From Buddleja alternifolia (lineage: Eukaryota; Streptophyta; Magnoliopsida; Lamiales; Scrophulariaceae): a stretch of DNA of 64,000 bases. The stretch covers positions 1,465,001-1,529,000 of the forward strand of contig CM033405.1 in NCBI GenBank assembly GCA_019426215.1, read 5' to 3'. Position numbers and translations under genes: made by a program. Below, piece by piece: positions 1 through 12,400 of the stretch; position 1 is the stretch's first letter, and the number at the start of each line of letters is the position of its first letter. The notes below the pieces were generated by a model. That model was given only the letters and a program-made list of their open reading frames with translations, searched no databases and had not been told where the DNA came from.

Positions 1-3000
1 GGAATGCTTTTAAAAGCGCTGGTTCTATAGAGTGGAGTTTATCGGGAGTTCTATGACACACCGGTATCAATGATCTCGGGATGATATAGATCATTGGATG
101 AGTTTAATCCAATGATCTTTGTGTGGCATAGAATGCTTTTGAGTTTATCCTAGTAACGCTTTTAATTTAATTCTTTATTGGTGTGAAAATTCTAAAAGAA
201 TGGGATGCCCCGATCCAACATACTCGGATCGATAGTTTTTAACCTTGGGTGATACATGTCCTATAAGGAGAGAAAAGTCATAATTTGTGATATATTGAAT
301 TCAGAACCTCCCACATGAAAATTGATATCACTGGACTAACAAGGCTTAATATTTCTTTATCGGTTTGTAAATGAATTTATATATCTTATGGTTGATTCAC
401 ACTACAAGAGCTGGTTTAATCATAAGATGATTGCCTCAACAAATAGTGGTTTTATTCATCTTCTTTAAAATGTTAATGACTATTTGTTTTTTTGCTACAT
501 TAATTGTTATGAATTGATGATGCACTTTTCAAATATAAGTTGTACATGTATTGCATAACAATAGATATTTTAAAATAGGACGGAGTCAAAAATTTATATC
601 CGGAGACGAATACAATAAATAAGGGGACTTGATATTTTTGAGTTTTAGTAGGGCAAAATTTTAAATATCAAAAACTTGTAGAATAAAAAAAATATTTTTC
701 AGAAGTTGAGACCCCCCAACTCCGCCTCTATTTCAAAATTCCACATCAAATTAACACAAGAATGCAATATCAAAGTAACTTTAATACAATTTCATTATTT
801 GATCAAGTGGTCCATTAATAATTAGCTAGAACAATTAGACATATTTAGCTTGATTGCCATAATTTTGTGACATTTTCCTTCTTCCTCCTCCGCCCCACCC
901 ACCTCCCACAAAAAATATGTAAACAAAAATATGGAATTTGGATCAAAGGAGTATCTAAGAGTGACTCCCAACAATTGAAAAGTTTAAATATGCATTTGTA
1001 GTCTAAAGACTATTATGATGATTGTTTGGTCTCCTAAGTCCTATCTTATATGGACATTTTTGCATTACAAGAACACGTTTTGAAAAAGTTAAAAATAAGG
1101 ATCGATTATGCCATAATCAATTATGGAAAATTGAGTCAAACTCACCCTTAATTTGAAAATAAATCATATCTATTACATAAATGCTTCTCTTGCATTCATG
1201 GGACATTCCATGTTTCCCTTCCATTTGCCTCCTTGTATTGTCCATCAAAACAAAACGAAAACCCTCACCAATCTATTCTACTACTCTCATTATCGTGATT
1301 ATAACTTGACAGAAGCCTTGGAAGCTGGAACAAGAAGGAAAAACACGCAATCCTCATCCCGACCCGATACGTCGCACAGGATATTGGACTCCCACCAGGA
1401 GCCCCGACGCATATTCTACTCTCCCATTATAGTGGTTATAACTTTATAGAGGCCTTGGAACGAGAAGAAGAAACACGCAATCCTCACCCATATACCTAGT
1501 GCCTGATGTTGGATGCCCACCTGGCTCCAACATCGAATGCTGGATGCCACCTGACGCACTTTGTGCCAATTATCGGGTACCAACATGCCCATTCGTCTCC
1601 CAACGTCAAATGCCTGCTGGTGCGGCCAACGCCCAACATCATGCGGGAGCGGATCTATAGGTAGGTAGGGGAGCAGTGCCCCCACTGAATTTTTTTTTAG
1701 CCTTAATATATACATATTTTTAAATTTTAATTATTTAATTACATTAGTGCCCCCCTCAAATTATTAAATGCCCCTCCTCAATTTTAAAAATTCAATTTTT
1801 TACCTTACAAATTTTTTTATATTTGAATTTCGCCCCCCCAAAATCAAAAAATACCACGTTTTCTCCCTTTACTTTGAGTTCGCGCCCCCAAAACCCAAAA
1901 TTATGGCTATAACAAAAGAGGTATAAAAGTATAAATTATGTCAAAAGTTGTAATTGAGTTATTATATTTTCCTCCATAAATATAGTGTACCATATCGCGC
2001 CCCACTGACCTCAGATTCTGGATCCACCACTGACATCGGTATCCTCAGCCCTACCCAACGTCCGAATGGTAGGGGTGCCCTAACACTAGGGGCCAAGGCT
2101 GAAGGGCGCACATAACAAGTAACATTTGTGTATGTTGTACGCCAATCAATGTTAAAGTTCAACAGCCTTCGATTTTTTTCCTCCATCAAAGCAAAATAGA
2201 GGTTCAATCAGCACAACAATCCTTGCTTCGTTCTTGTTGTTCTTCTTCTTGTTGCAGAATGTCCGAATTGGACCACATTGTCTGTTCACTGAACCAGCAC
2301 AACACGAAAATTACCATATCCAGTCCTACTGAATCCGACTATACAAATCCCCGTTACTTTGTAAAATACTTAAATTAAGTCGCAACTACTCTTGAAGAAT
2401 GAACCCAATACCATAGCCCCCAAAATGTCGATCAATCAGATGAGTAATTGGTTCATAAACTACTACAAGTAGGCCAACAAACCAAGTTACTCGATACTCG
2501 ACTCGAGATCTTACGGTAAAAACTCGTTCGAGCTTGGTTCGTTAACCTATCAAACTTGAACAATCTTTTGTGTGTTCGATACGTTTGAAGCTCGGTTCGA
2601 GCCCGACTCAATTAGTTAAACATGATAAAATATGGGCGGAAAAAATTAAGCTATTTGAGCTCGACTTGTGTTCCGCTCGATTAAATCTCATTTGAACTCG
2701 ACTCCACTAACAATCAAATCAAAATTCTAAAGGTTGACAATAATTCAAACAAACTTAAACAACAACTTATACGACTCGACTCGTTTGCGACCTAACTGCA
2801 TGTCCTAACACTTACCTCCCAATATTTGAATATTTCATATAGCCAAGTAATAGAAACAAGCAACAAAAGTAATCTAATCCTGCAGTAGAAACAGATTATT
2901 CAATTTCAGAACACAAATTTCTGCATAAACTGATTACAAATTATCAACTGAACTAAAAATCAATCAACCAAATAAAATTCCGATTCCTTTATCCTCAAAA

Positions 3001-3063
3001 TGCATAGAAAAAAATTAACTCAGAATTTTTACCAGAAATATATTGTATAAGCAGCAAGCAATG
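1..3063. other. Gene-poor AT-rich flank with degenerate repeats
   Basis: I see no coding region I can support here. Positions 88-99 and 107-118 form a perfect 12-bp inverted repeat with a 7-nt loop. About 560-725 looks like a degenerate MITE, with related words at its two ends (GGACGGAGTC and CTCCGCCTC). 1640-1760 contains the G/C-tract-rich sequence (stretches of GCCCCC) often left at plant transposon ends. 2480-2790 is rich in repeated CTCGA/GAGCTCG words, like the repeats at 21505-21575, 28430-28600 and 29080-29245. Short open frames here have no recognisable composition or motif. Confidence 0.5.
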
Positions 3064-3627
3064 CTAAACAATGGCGACCTTCGCGCCGGCTTCTTCCAGC
3101 TGCTTCTTCGCTTCCTCGGCCTCCTCTTTCGTCACAGCTTCCTTGAATTTCTTCGGCAATCCTTCGATCAATTCCTTCGCCTCCTTCAACGCTAAGCTCG
3201 TCAAAGCCCTAACAACCTTAATCGTGGCGATTCTCGAGCTGCTCGGCACATCCTCGATGACGACGTCGAACTCCGTCTTCTCCTCCACGGCGGCGGGCGC
3301 TTCCGCAGCCGGAGCCGCCGCGGCAACGGCGACGGGGGCGAAGGAGGCGGCGGAGACGCCGAGCTTGTCCTGGAGGTACTCGACGAGCTTCTGCGCGTCG
3401 GCTAGGGTTAGGTTAGAGATCTCGTCGCCGAGTGTGACGACTTTTTCGGGGGCATCGACAGCGGCGAGGGGGCGGAGGATGGTGGCGCGTCGGGTGTGAA
3501 GTTTGGGGGAGAATTTGAGGGGGAATTTGAGGTTGGGGAGGGCGGCGGAGGGGTGCGCAGGATAAGGAGCGGAGGGTGTAGGGTAAGAAGGGGTGCGTAG
3601 GGTAAGGGAGGATAGAGTTGAAGCCAT
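3064..3627 (-). CDS. RPL12: Plastid 50S ribosomal protein bL12 precursor
   Basis: This single-exon gene encodes a 187-residue precursor of plastid ribosomal protein bL12, the dimeric stalk protein that recruits and activates translation factor GTPases on the chloroplast ribosome. Residues 1 to about 55 are a Ser/Thr/Pro/Arg-rich transit peptide. The mature protein starts near AAVDAPEKV. Residues 67-92 match the N-terminal dimerisation helices ([17 protein letters not shown]). Residues 93-115 form the Ala/Pro-rich hinge. Residues 117-187 form the C-terminal factor-binding domain, with [31 protein letters not shown] and the ending AGAKVAIV. I chose the ATG at 3627 because the peptide starting there, [10 protein letters not shown], is a standard transit peptide; an in-frame ATG at 3729 would add 34 residues that read like untranslated leader, including a CA repeat. 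The coding sequence is much more GC-rich than its surroundings. Plant homologues are about 185-195 residues and are often intronless, as here. Confidence 0.96.
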   Translation of the reverse strand: MASTLSSLTLRTPSYPTPSAPYPAHPSAALPNLKFPLKFSPKLHTRRATILRPLAAVDAPEKVVTLGDEISNLTLADAQKLVEYLQDKLGVSAASFAPVAVAAAAPAAEAPAAVEEKTEFDVVIEDVPSSSRIATIKVVRALTSLALKEAKELIEGLPKKFKEAVTKEEAEEAKKQLEEAGAKVAIV

Positions 3628-3764
3628 AGCTAAGATTTCAGTGTGTGTGTGTGTGAAAATAAGAGGAAGAAGATAGGATAAGGAGGGGGGGTGAATGTTA
3701 AAGAGATTTTTTGGAATAGGAATTGACATAAATGCCCTTTATTTTTCTCAAAATTAAATTGGAC

Positions 3765-3835
3765 TGGGCTGGAGTGTGTGTGGGGTCCATTAAAGAATTT
3801 CTTAGTCTAAGCCCATAATTGTTTGTAAAGCCCAA
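3765..3835 (-). promoter_or_regulatory. Site II (TGGGCY) elements upstream of RPL12
   Basis: Three copies of the TGGGCY core lie 140-210 bp upstream of the RPL12 start codon: TGGGCT at 3765-3770 on the plus strand, and two AGCCCA copies (TGGGCT on the minus strand) at 3810-3815 and 3829-3834. Clusters of this TCP-bound motif are typical of plant ribosomal protein and organelle-biogenesis genes. Function here is inferred from position only. Confidence 0.5.
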
Positions 3836-3910
3836 AACAAAATGAAAAAAAAAATGGGAAAAGCAATAATTATTATTTAGTGCATAAAATTAAGAAAGAA
3901 TTAAATAGGT

Positions 3911-3924
3911 AAAAAAAGTAAAAA
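3911..3924 (-). terminator. Pol III T-run terminator of tRNA-Pro
   Basis: On the minus strand the tRNA is followed at once by five T residues (3920-3924) and then, after AC, by seven more T residues (3911-3917). This matches a strong RNA polymerase III terminator with a backup. Confidence 0.8.
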
Positions 3925-3996
3925 GGGGCATTCCGAGAATCGAACTCGGGACCTCTCGCACCCAAAGCGAGAATCATACCACTAGACCAAATGCCC
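3925..3996 (-). tRNA. tRNA-Pro (anticodon TGG)
   Basis: This 72-nt tRNA gene reads on the minus strand. The acceptor stem is 7 bp (GGGCATT with AATGCCC) with discriminator C and no encoded CCA. The D arm contains TGGTCTAGTGGT, which is also the internal A box. The anticodon stem CTCGC/GCGAG encloses the loop TTTGGGT, so the anticodon is TGG (proline). The T arm contains GTTCGATTC (B box). There is no intron. A run of T on the minus strand follows immediately. It lies about 300 bp upstream of RPL12 on the same strand but is an independent Pol III unit. Confidence 0.96.
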
Positions 3997-4659
3997 TGCT
4001 TGACGAAAGATACTTGAGATTATTAATTAGTAGCAGGTCCTCACGGAATTTCTAGCCGGAACCGGGCTCGACCAAATTCCAAGTGTAATTCACAATGTGA
4101 GTGAATTATATTCTTCTTGTGATAAACCGGTCGAGTTGGGTTTCAGATAAGAATTTTCCACCCCTCTATTATGATTAGTTACCCATTTCAAGTAATCATC
4201 GAATATTGTCGATTTAAACTCTAATTTCTAGCATTCGAGCCCGATCACTAAAATAAGGGAAAGTGATCAATTGAAACACATCACCTTTAATGCTTCAATT
4301 TGAACTTGTATATAATATATTGATCCCGAGTTCGATGATTGTGGTTTTTAGAGCTCGAACCCAAGCTCCAAAAGAATAGCAAGAGCTTGAGCTCAATGTT
4401 TTCAAGTACGAGATCAAGACTTCTTACTTTTTGGATTTCATGATTCTTATTCTTTGGATTCCACAAATAGTAATATTCCCACGAGCCTGCTTGCCTCTAT
4501 TTGCAACCCTAATCATTATTGAGGCACCCCAACTACATCACACACTACATTAATATCACATGGAAATCCGATTTATTGGGCTCCATAATCTTTATATTCC
4601 TCATTGTAAACTTGAGTAGAGTAAACACAATTAGTAAATAACAACCTTAATAATGATCC

Positions 4660-4699
<40 letters not shown>

Positions 4700-5958
4700 A
4701 AAACAACTAAAACAATACCACATATCAAAGAGGTAGTGGGCCTGTTTTTCTTTTCTTTTTTCTCTTTCAAGTTTACAACATATAATTTCTTTTTTTTCTT
4801 CAACAATCAAATTATAACCATGGATAGGTTTTCTAAGAGTAATATTTCTCGAAAAATGTTTATATACATCTAGCGTTAAACACCAAATGAAATAGCACAT
4901 TAGTTTATAATATACACCATCGTTGATATAATTTAATCTACATATATATATATAAGCATTTTCCATATTTTACTTGTACACAATGTCGACCCGCCATGTG
5001 ATAGATAAATATCTTTCACGCGGGAGTTACCTCTTTTTTCACTTTTGCACCTCAAACATGTGCTCAAAAGTACAAGTGGCCCAAATGTGATAAAGTTTCT
5101 TTCGTATAACTTTAGTACTATGAAAGCCCAAAACGGAATTTCTACTTTTCTTCTCTAAAGATTTCTTGGGAATTTTTGAGAAAATTCCATGTCTTCCCAA
5201 TAATTACAACCAAGCTATCTCCCCCACTAGTCTCAAATGGGAATAGAATGTTGCCATCTGCAAATTTATAGTACTAAGTGATAGACGGCGGCTGGCCGTC
5301 GGTGGGGATGAAAGGGGATTGGCTGGCCTGGCCTATATATATATATATATATATATAGATTAAAGAGTGAGATTTTCAAGAAAATTCAACTTGGGGTAAA
5401 GTGTTGACTTGTTTTCGTGTTCGTATTGAACAACTAATTCTATGTTAGATCAAGTTTAATAGCGGAATTGTAAATTATGTGACTATCTCCTTTACACAAG
5501 TGTGTAAGAGGGCCACACATAATACTCTTTACTCTATGAGAGATATAAATACTAGAATCAATGAACTTAATTTAACATTCATTTTTCCTTTTACCCAACC
5601 TTTATAATTCAGTGTAAGCTGAATAACATAATATATTTTAACACTAAGGAGCCCGCGATAAACAAGAGTTTGTTGGGCCAAGCCTATACACAACATTATA
5701 ACACAATATACTAACATGAGTACTTGAATGTCATTTTTCGTAGTCTTGTATCTCTGGTAATTCAAGTCATAATCAAATTTGAGTCAATTACATGGAAATA
5801 CATTTGCCAATTTCGTATGTTCCACGAACTCGTGTACTTCCTTTGTTGTGATGAAGACGTAAATGATTATTCCAAGGATAAAAAAAATGTTAGAATTGAT
5901 TAGTTAGATTTGGGTCAATATAATCGTATTTTACATCCAGTTTATGATCAGTAAATTT
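3997..5958. other. Intergenic AT-rich stretch with TA microsatellites
   Basis: No gene is supported here. There are (TA)n runs at about 4664-4697 and 5333-5357. The open frames through the first run translate to Tyr-Ile repeats and are artefacts of the microsatellite. Confidence 0.5.
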
Positions 5959-6457
5959 GAGGGAAAACTTACTTTTGGTTCTGTTGGAGTTTGGCCAAAA
6001 TACTCTCAGTCTCATAAGAATTTTTTTGACACTTTTGGTCTCATATTTGTCTCATGGCCAGAGATGATAAAGCGTCCCCTGAGGTAAACACTGAAATAGC
6101 TTATCCTATCTCTTATGAAGAATTACATGACAAAGTAAAAGAATATTATAAAGATTTTCAAGAAAATAGAGTCAAATAATGACACTTTTAGTTCCGTCCG
6201 TCTATTTTTTGGACGAAAATTACCCACTTGAAACTCATGCTTTGTTAGTTAACTGTCCCTCATGTGTTTCATTTGAATCCCAGGGCAGTTAATTAATAGA
6301 GCGCGTACCTCACACGGGTAAAATTCTTCCAGGAATAGATGGACGGGACTAAAAGTCACATTTTGACTCCATTTGGACCAAAAGTGTCAAAAAAAATTCA
6401 TATGGTACTAAAAGTGTTTTGGCCGAACTCCAATGAGACCAAAAATAAAATTTGCTC
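5959..6457. mobile_element. Mutator-like MITE with about 80-bp inverted ends
   Basis: The two ends are long imperfect inverted repeats: GTTGGAGTTTGGCCAAAA near 5983-6000 and its complement GGCCGAACTCCAAT near 6421-6434. The similarity continues inward through TTTTTTTGACACTTTTGGTC. The flanks repeat as GTAAATTT and GTAAACTT (5951-5958 and 6458-6465), an 8-9-bp target duplication with one change. Long terminal inverted repeats with 8-9-bp duplications fit Mutator-like elements. The element has no transposase, but it contains a short open frame at 6054-6179. Confidence 0.7.
6054..6179 (+). CDS. 41-codon open frame inside a MITE, origin unknown
   Basis: An ATG-to-TAA frame of 41 codons lies between the inverted repeats of the MITE. 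Its composition is protein-like: charged and aromatic, with YPISYEELHDKVKEYY near residues 22-37 and no low-complexity run. I do not recognise the family. It may be a fragment of a gene captured by the transposon, as Mutator-like elements often do, or it may be a chance open frame. There is no evidence that it is expressed. Confidence 0.3.
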   Translation: MARDDKASPEVNTEIAYPISYEELHDKVKEYYKDFQENRVK

Positions 6458-9443
6458 GTAAACTTGACTATTTAAGATGATTTCCAAGTATATCCCGAAA
6501 AGGTCCAAAAGATTGTTATATCACATGACTTGATTCGAATTACATCCAACATTTTTGCAATTTTGACACAAATCATCTCATTATCATAGGCTTCCATGGC
6601 TTTTATCACTCTAAAAGGACGTGTGATTAGCTAGGTTGTACAGCATATCCATACAAATCATACAGTGAACGAGAGGTTCAAGGAGTGTAATTTGGATTTT
6701 CTATTACATATCGTGTTACACTTCATGTTACAATTACAGATGCATGACAAATGTATATATGAGTGGTTAGGATGTAGATAGAAAAATTTCAGATTTTTTT
6801 CCACATTACATAATTTTCTCTCACCACATTCTAACAGTCCGTGTATACACTTGTCATGCTCTGTGCGCATAACAGGAAGTGTAATACGGATGGTGTAACA
6901 GAAGATTTGAATTGCAAGAAGAGTAGACCAGTCACAAAAAACACGTGTTATAACACTTGATATGTGATCATTAGTTGAGGCGAGCAAGAACTTTCATACA
7001 GACATATCCAACTAGTCATGTATTATAATTAATTATCTTCTTATGAGTATACATCAATAATATATATAACAAGTGTAATTTATTATAACGTGATTAATTT
7101 GTATTGGATCAAACACAATATCGTGGATTAGTGAAAGTCTAAGAAGACAGTAAAATAGCGTTGAAAAGGATACGTGAATTAATGGTCCATATGAAGATTT
7201 CCCTATGGACACTTAAAGAATTAGGCACCCGTCGAAATTCATAGTGCCAAGGCCATTCACAAATATAGTCCAATACATAAAGCAAAGATTGAATTTTGCC
7301 AAAAATAGCAATACCACCTTTCTACGTGCCTAATTATCCAGAGCCCAGTTGGGTATTTGTTTCCACCACTTATCTTTAACCTATTAAATCTTTTTACTAA
7401 ATTCAGTTTGAATGAATCCAAATTTAGTTTATAAAATATGTCAATTATACTTTATTTGTCATTCAAATTATACTTCATTAATTAATTAAATTTAGTCAAA
7501 CAAATTTTTTGTCTAGAAGCGGGATCAAAATAATGTCGAAGTCAAAGTTGAGAACCTCGAAAAAAATATGTTGAAAAACCTGTACAGAAAGCTAAGATCT
7601 GACCTGACTCACTACAAACTAGAGTTTTTCTCAAAATGCAGTAATTATGATTTTTGTGTGTAGTAATTAGGTAATTATGAATGATTAATTTACAATGTTT
7701 ATAGTGTTCATAATTGACTATGAATTAAAACTCTTTTAACCAATCCACATACTATATTAATATCGACAATCATCTATAATAATCATTTCATAATACATAT
7801 ATTCTCAAATTCATTTTATCATTTATTAAATTATTCTTAATTATTCTTCTTTAGGGTCCTGCGTTTCCGTATCCCACTTGCACGCATGTAGAAAAAAACA
7901 ATTATAGATTTATACGTGGATTTACATGCATACATCCATGTGGTTTTATGGGAGTCATGGATATGCATGTAACCTATACATACATACATGCGCATATACA
8001 TGCATAGATTTATGACAAATTACATAATTGGTGCGAGACACCATCAAATCCAATTGAACAAGGTATGTTCATATTTTAAGTCGAGTTGAATAAGGTATTA
8101 TTTAAAAAAAATTCAAGTTAAATAATTATGTACTAAATCTGATTTCAATGCTGATTGTGCAGAGCTCAAACTCAAATAGCAAGAATTGAGCTCGAGCCAT
8201 ACTTTTAGTCTTACCAAACGGAAAAAATATTGTATCTCGGTTTGTTATCTTTAACCAAAGCTCAGATGAACTTTAAATAATCGATTTCGAATTAATTATC
8301 AATTAGAGTTTGATTATTTTTCTTCAATATAATATGCGATCTACATGCGTAGGACTTACATACACATATAGATAATACAACTCTCACCACATGCATACAT
8401 CGATACGAAAAAAAGTTGAAATGCACTGGGTTCATCATGTGAAATATAGATCATGTCACGTGAGCATATGATGTACTAATTCAATATTGATGTGAACAAT
8501 CCACACCTTTTGGGGTTCAATACCGAATGCATAGAAGAATTTTTTCATAATTACTAATTAGTAAAATGTGTGAGAAGAAAACCCTAGAAGAAGCACATGA
8601 ACTATAACCTTAATATCCTCTATTTGATTAACAAAACCCTAATTTGTTAATTGACATATCAGAACAATAGAAAAGGACAGCTTAAAAGCATGATTAGGAC
8701 ACTAATTAAGTCGGCTGATGTCCCTGTCACATAAACCTCCAACTATCAAGGTACTCTCTCATTATCGAAAAATGAAGCGATGCTGAGGTTTCGGGTAAAA
8801 CAAATGATTATGTCATTAATCATTAGATTAAGACAAACAATCCTTATCATACTTAACATGTCCTAGACATAATCAAAGAAATTTTCTATAATAGCACTTG
8901 ATCTAGAGTGATCACTAGTTAATTATGGATAACATGAATAAAGATGGAACGATTCTACAGTAGACTAGGAGGAATTATCTTTCGATTGACTAAGTATCAT
9001 CAGAATATATTAAAGGAGTCAACGTTTATGACCACCATCAATACCCTTTATTCAATGATAATAGATCAATCGGAATTATTGTCCATATCCATCAAAAAAT
9101 TATTCAATCACACCAGAAAAAAAAACATATATCGATTTTTTAAGATATCTCTAAAAATTGAACTTTAACGAGATTAAAAATGGACATATCGAAAATAAAA
9201 CAAAAAGTTGTATTTACAGACGTATGGAGAATTAATATTACAAGATATATAGTTCTTGCATTTTTAGTATATATATTAACTTAACTTATGTGTATATATA
9301 TGTATAGGTCATTCATATATACCCACCATATATATATAAATGTATATATATTACAAGCCAACACTTAATTCAAAAACTAGAGAGATTAATAGACTAGAAA
9401 TTAACTAGGGTTTTGGGAGGCTTAATTTAAATTAATTACCAAA

Positions 9444-9474
<31 letters not shown>
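6458..9474. other. Intergenic stretch without supported genes
   Basis: AT-rich sequence downstream of the MYB gene. I see only short low-complexity tracts, such as repeated TACATGCAT words at 7915-8010. No coding frame has recognisable family features. Confidence 0.5.
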
Positions 9475-9477
<3 letters not shown>

Positions 9478-12400
9478 GTCTCCATTAAGTAACTGCATGG
9501 ACCAAAAATCCTCCATACTCCATAAGTTGTCATTTGATTGATCAGTGGGAAATGGACATTGAAGAGTAGCTTCCATATTTCCACTAAATGAAGCTGGAGG
9601 ATAGGATTCAACTGCATATTCCGCAGGGCCGCAACCGGACACTTGGTTTGAAGTGCTGGCTTGATCATTGCTGTGTTCTGAGTTTTGCCCTGTGAAATTT
9701 TCAGCTTGCTTCATATGCTTTTGAATTCGAGTCCTCCAATAATTCTTTATTTCATTATCTGTTCTTCCCGGCAAATGCTTTGCAATTTTCGACCACCTGC
9801 AAAGAGATTTCGTATATATAAACAAATATGTAAATGTATACGTCTAGATATATATAAATATTAATATATATATATATAGGGATAATTACTTCTATTACCC
9901 TTGATCAGGTATTGCCTGATTACAAAAAACACCATTTTTTTAAATAAATTACATCTAACGCGCTGTTGATCATTCATTTTGTCCAACAACCGGCACCTAA
10001 ATATATATATATATATATATATCGGGATAATTACGTCTATTACCCTTGATCAGGTATTGCCTGATTACAAAAAATACTATTTTTTAAAAATAAATTACAT
10101 CTAACGCCCTGTTGATTCATTCTGTCCAACAACCGGCACCTTTACTTTACTTAGGTGTATGTGTGTGTATATAAATGCATGCATGAGAAGAAGGGATGAT
10201 TTATGTAAGATTTAAGTTTGTTTTCACTCATTCCGAAACATTAATATTAGTAAGTTTATAGCATGTCAGAATAAGTTTCAATTCATTCGTAACTATGGGT
10301 TGTAAAATCTAGTTCATTAAACTTTTTGATATAATTCAAGTTCAAATTGGTCTAGTCTTACTCATATCAATAATATAAGATGTGAATTATGTTGATTGTT
10401 ATATAATTTTTTTTTGATAAATGATTGTTATATAATTGGTGTATAGCAAATAAAAAATATTAATTTGATCACTTACTCACATGATCAATTAGTTAAGTTT
10501 AATAAACCAAGTCAATGCCAAAATCTTCCATTATACTCTATATGATTAAATAGGGTCTCTAAACCTTATATGATAGCTTCGATCATTTGCATTTTGCATT
10601 TCAAGATAAAAAGAAAAATTAGGGAAATTAAGCCTAACTATGGAAAGAAGGATAGACTTGAACGTATATATATAATTTGTAGGGAAAATTACTCAAAACC
10701 CCTTAAAATAATTTTTCATATCCAAAAAACCCATGAAAATATTTTTCAATTTTAAAAACTCATTCTACAAACTTTTCATTCCGAAAACCCCAAAAGTCAG
10801 AATTAACAACTTTTTGGACTAAACTACCCCTTCATTTATTAAGTTAATAATTGATCAATTATTTTTTCTTAATGTATCGTTTTGTTTTGATTATTTCAAA
10901 TTAATGAATCATAAAATACGAATTTTCTTTTGTAATATTAATTTTTTTAAATATTTGTATATAATTTATTTTTGATTTTAATATGGTAATTATCTATAAA
11001 TATATGTTTTAAATTTTTTAAAAAGATTAAAAAATCTGAAAATTTAAAATTAAAATCATAATTAGTATCAATTATCAATACAAAATTTTTAAATAAATAA
11101 ATTTTATTGCATAACAACAATAGATTAATTTTTAATCTAGAAGGCTAAGGGCAATTAAGTCCATAAATTTGTTAACCCTAAATATTGGGTTTTTTGGAAT
11201 GAAAAGTTGATGGAATGGGTTTTTTGGATTGACAAATATTATCATGGGTTTTTTGGACATAAAAGTTTATTTTAAGGGTTTTTTAGTAATTTTCCCTAAT
11301 TTGTATTCACAACCTTTTACCAATTTGAATCTTCTGTTTCTAATTGTGTATCATCTGATACACGTGATATATATCTATATATATATATATATGTTTTCAT
11401 TCAAATATATAAATAACATGAATTTTATATCCAATATCAAGAATCACACTAATTAGCTAGCTTTTCACCGGCTCCAAATGGAATTCAAAAATATTATTTA
11501 CAATTAAAAATTTCAAAAAACTATATAAAATAATTATTTTTTTACAAGATAAAGTGGTTTACTTGGGTATATATTGTATATCATTGACAGAGAGTATGTG
11601 TGTCAATTTATTGTCTATTTATTTTTCATCTGTATCGTCGTTGAACTCGAGGTTACAATTTAAACCTTCTAATGTACTATATTTTGACTTTCTACTTTTA
11701 TTTAATGAAATTGTTTCATTAAAGTACATGCAGGGACGGGGTGGTGGGGCATCAACCCCTTCAACTTTGAAAAATTATTTTTTTATCCTATAAATTTTTT
11801 GAAATTTTCATCCCCTTATACTTTAAAAGTAGCCAATTTTATCCTTTGTTTTGTGTTCGCCCACAAACCTATATTCTTGGATTAGGACTACATGCATGAT
11901 AAAGGTTTTACTTTTCAAATTAAAAAAATGTGCTAGCATCAAAAGGATTTATTTTTTGGATAACGAGCATCAAAAGGATATGACCAAACATGGGTCCTAG
12001 CTTTACTTCAAAGGCTACATTTAATGTTTTGCCCCCTTTACGCTTTTACTTTTCCATAATAATAGTAAAAGAATGAATATTATTCTGTTTTATCACTTAA
12101 TTATTTCATTATAATCATTTTAATTTTTACAAAAATCTTTACCCATAATTATCCCCTTAACACATAATAGACCTAAATATATAAATATTCAAGTTAAATA
12201 TTTGAGGTATCAATTATTAAAGCTAAATCTATTTATACTTAACATGTAAAAACCAACTCGTGATTCTTAAATAGTTACGAGGCTTTAAGTCCCTCAACAA
12301 TTGGAATCATTTACATATCTTGAATTCAATCTATTACGCGAAGAATTATATACTACACTGAGACCAATGGTCCCGGTGTAGCAAACATCATTGGATGTAG

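Noticed and set aside
3071..3499. 142-codon plus-strand frame opposite RPL12
   Set aside because: It is the antisense shadow of the GC-rich RPL12 coding sequence; its Ala/Ser-rich translation follows from the codons on the other strand.
3628..3729. Upstream in-frame ATG extending RPL12 by 34 residues
   Set aside because: The extension contains a THTHTHT stretch from a CA repeat and hydrophobic leader-like sequence; the internal MASTLSS start gives a normal transit peptide and family length.
4661..4966. 101-codon frame with YIYIYI repeats
   Set aside because: It is produced by the (TA)n microsatellite.
9432..9668. 78-codon frame overlapping MYB exon 3
   Set aside because: It is an out-of-frame reading of MYB exon 3 that ends in a TA microsatellite.
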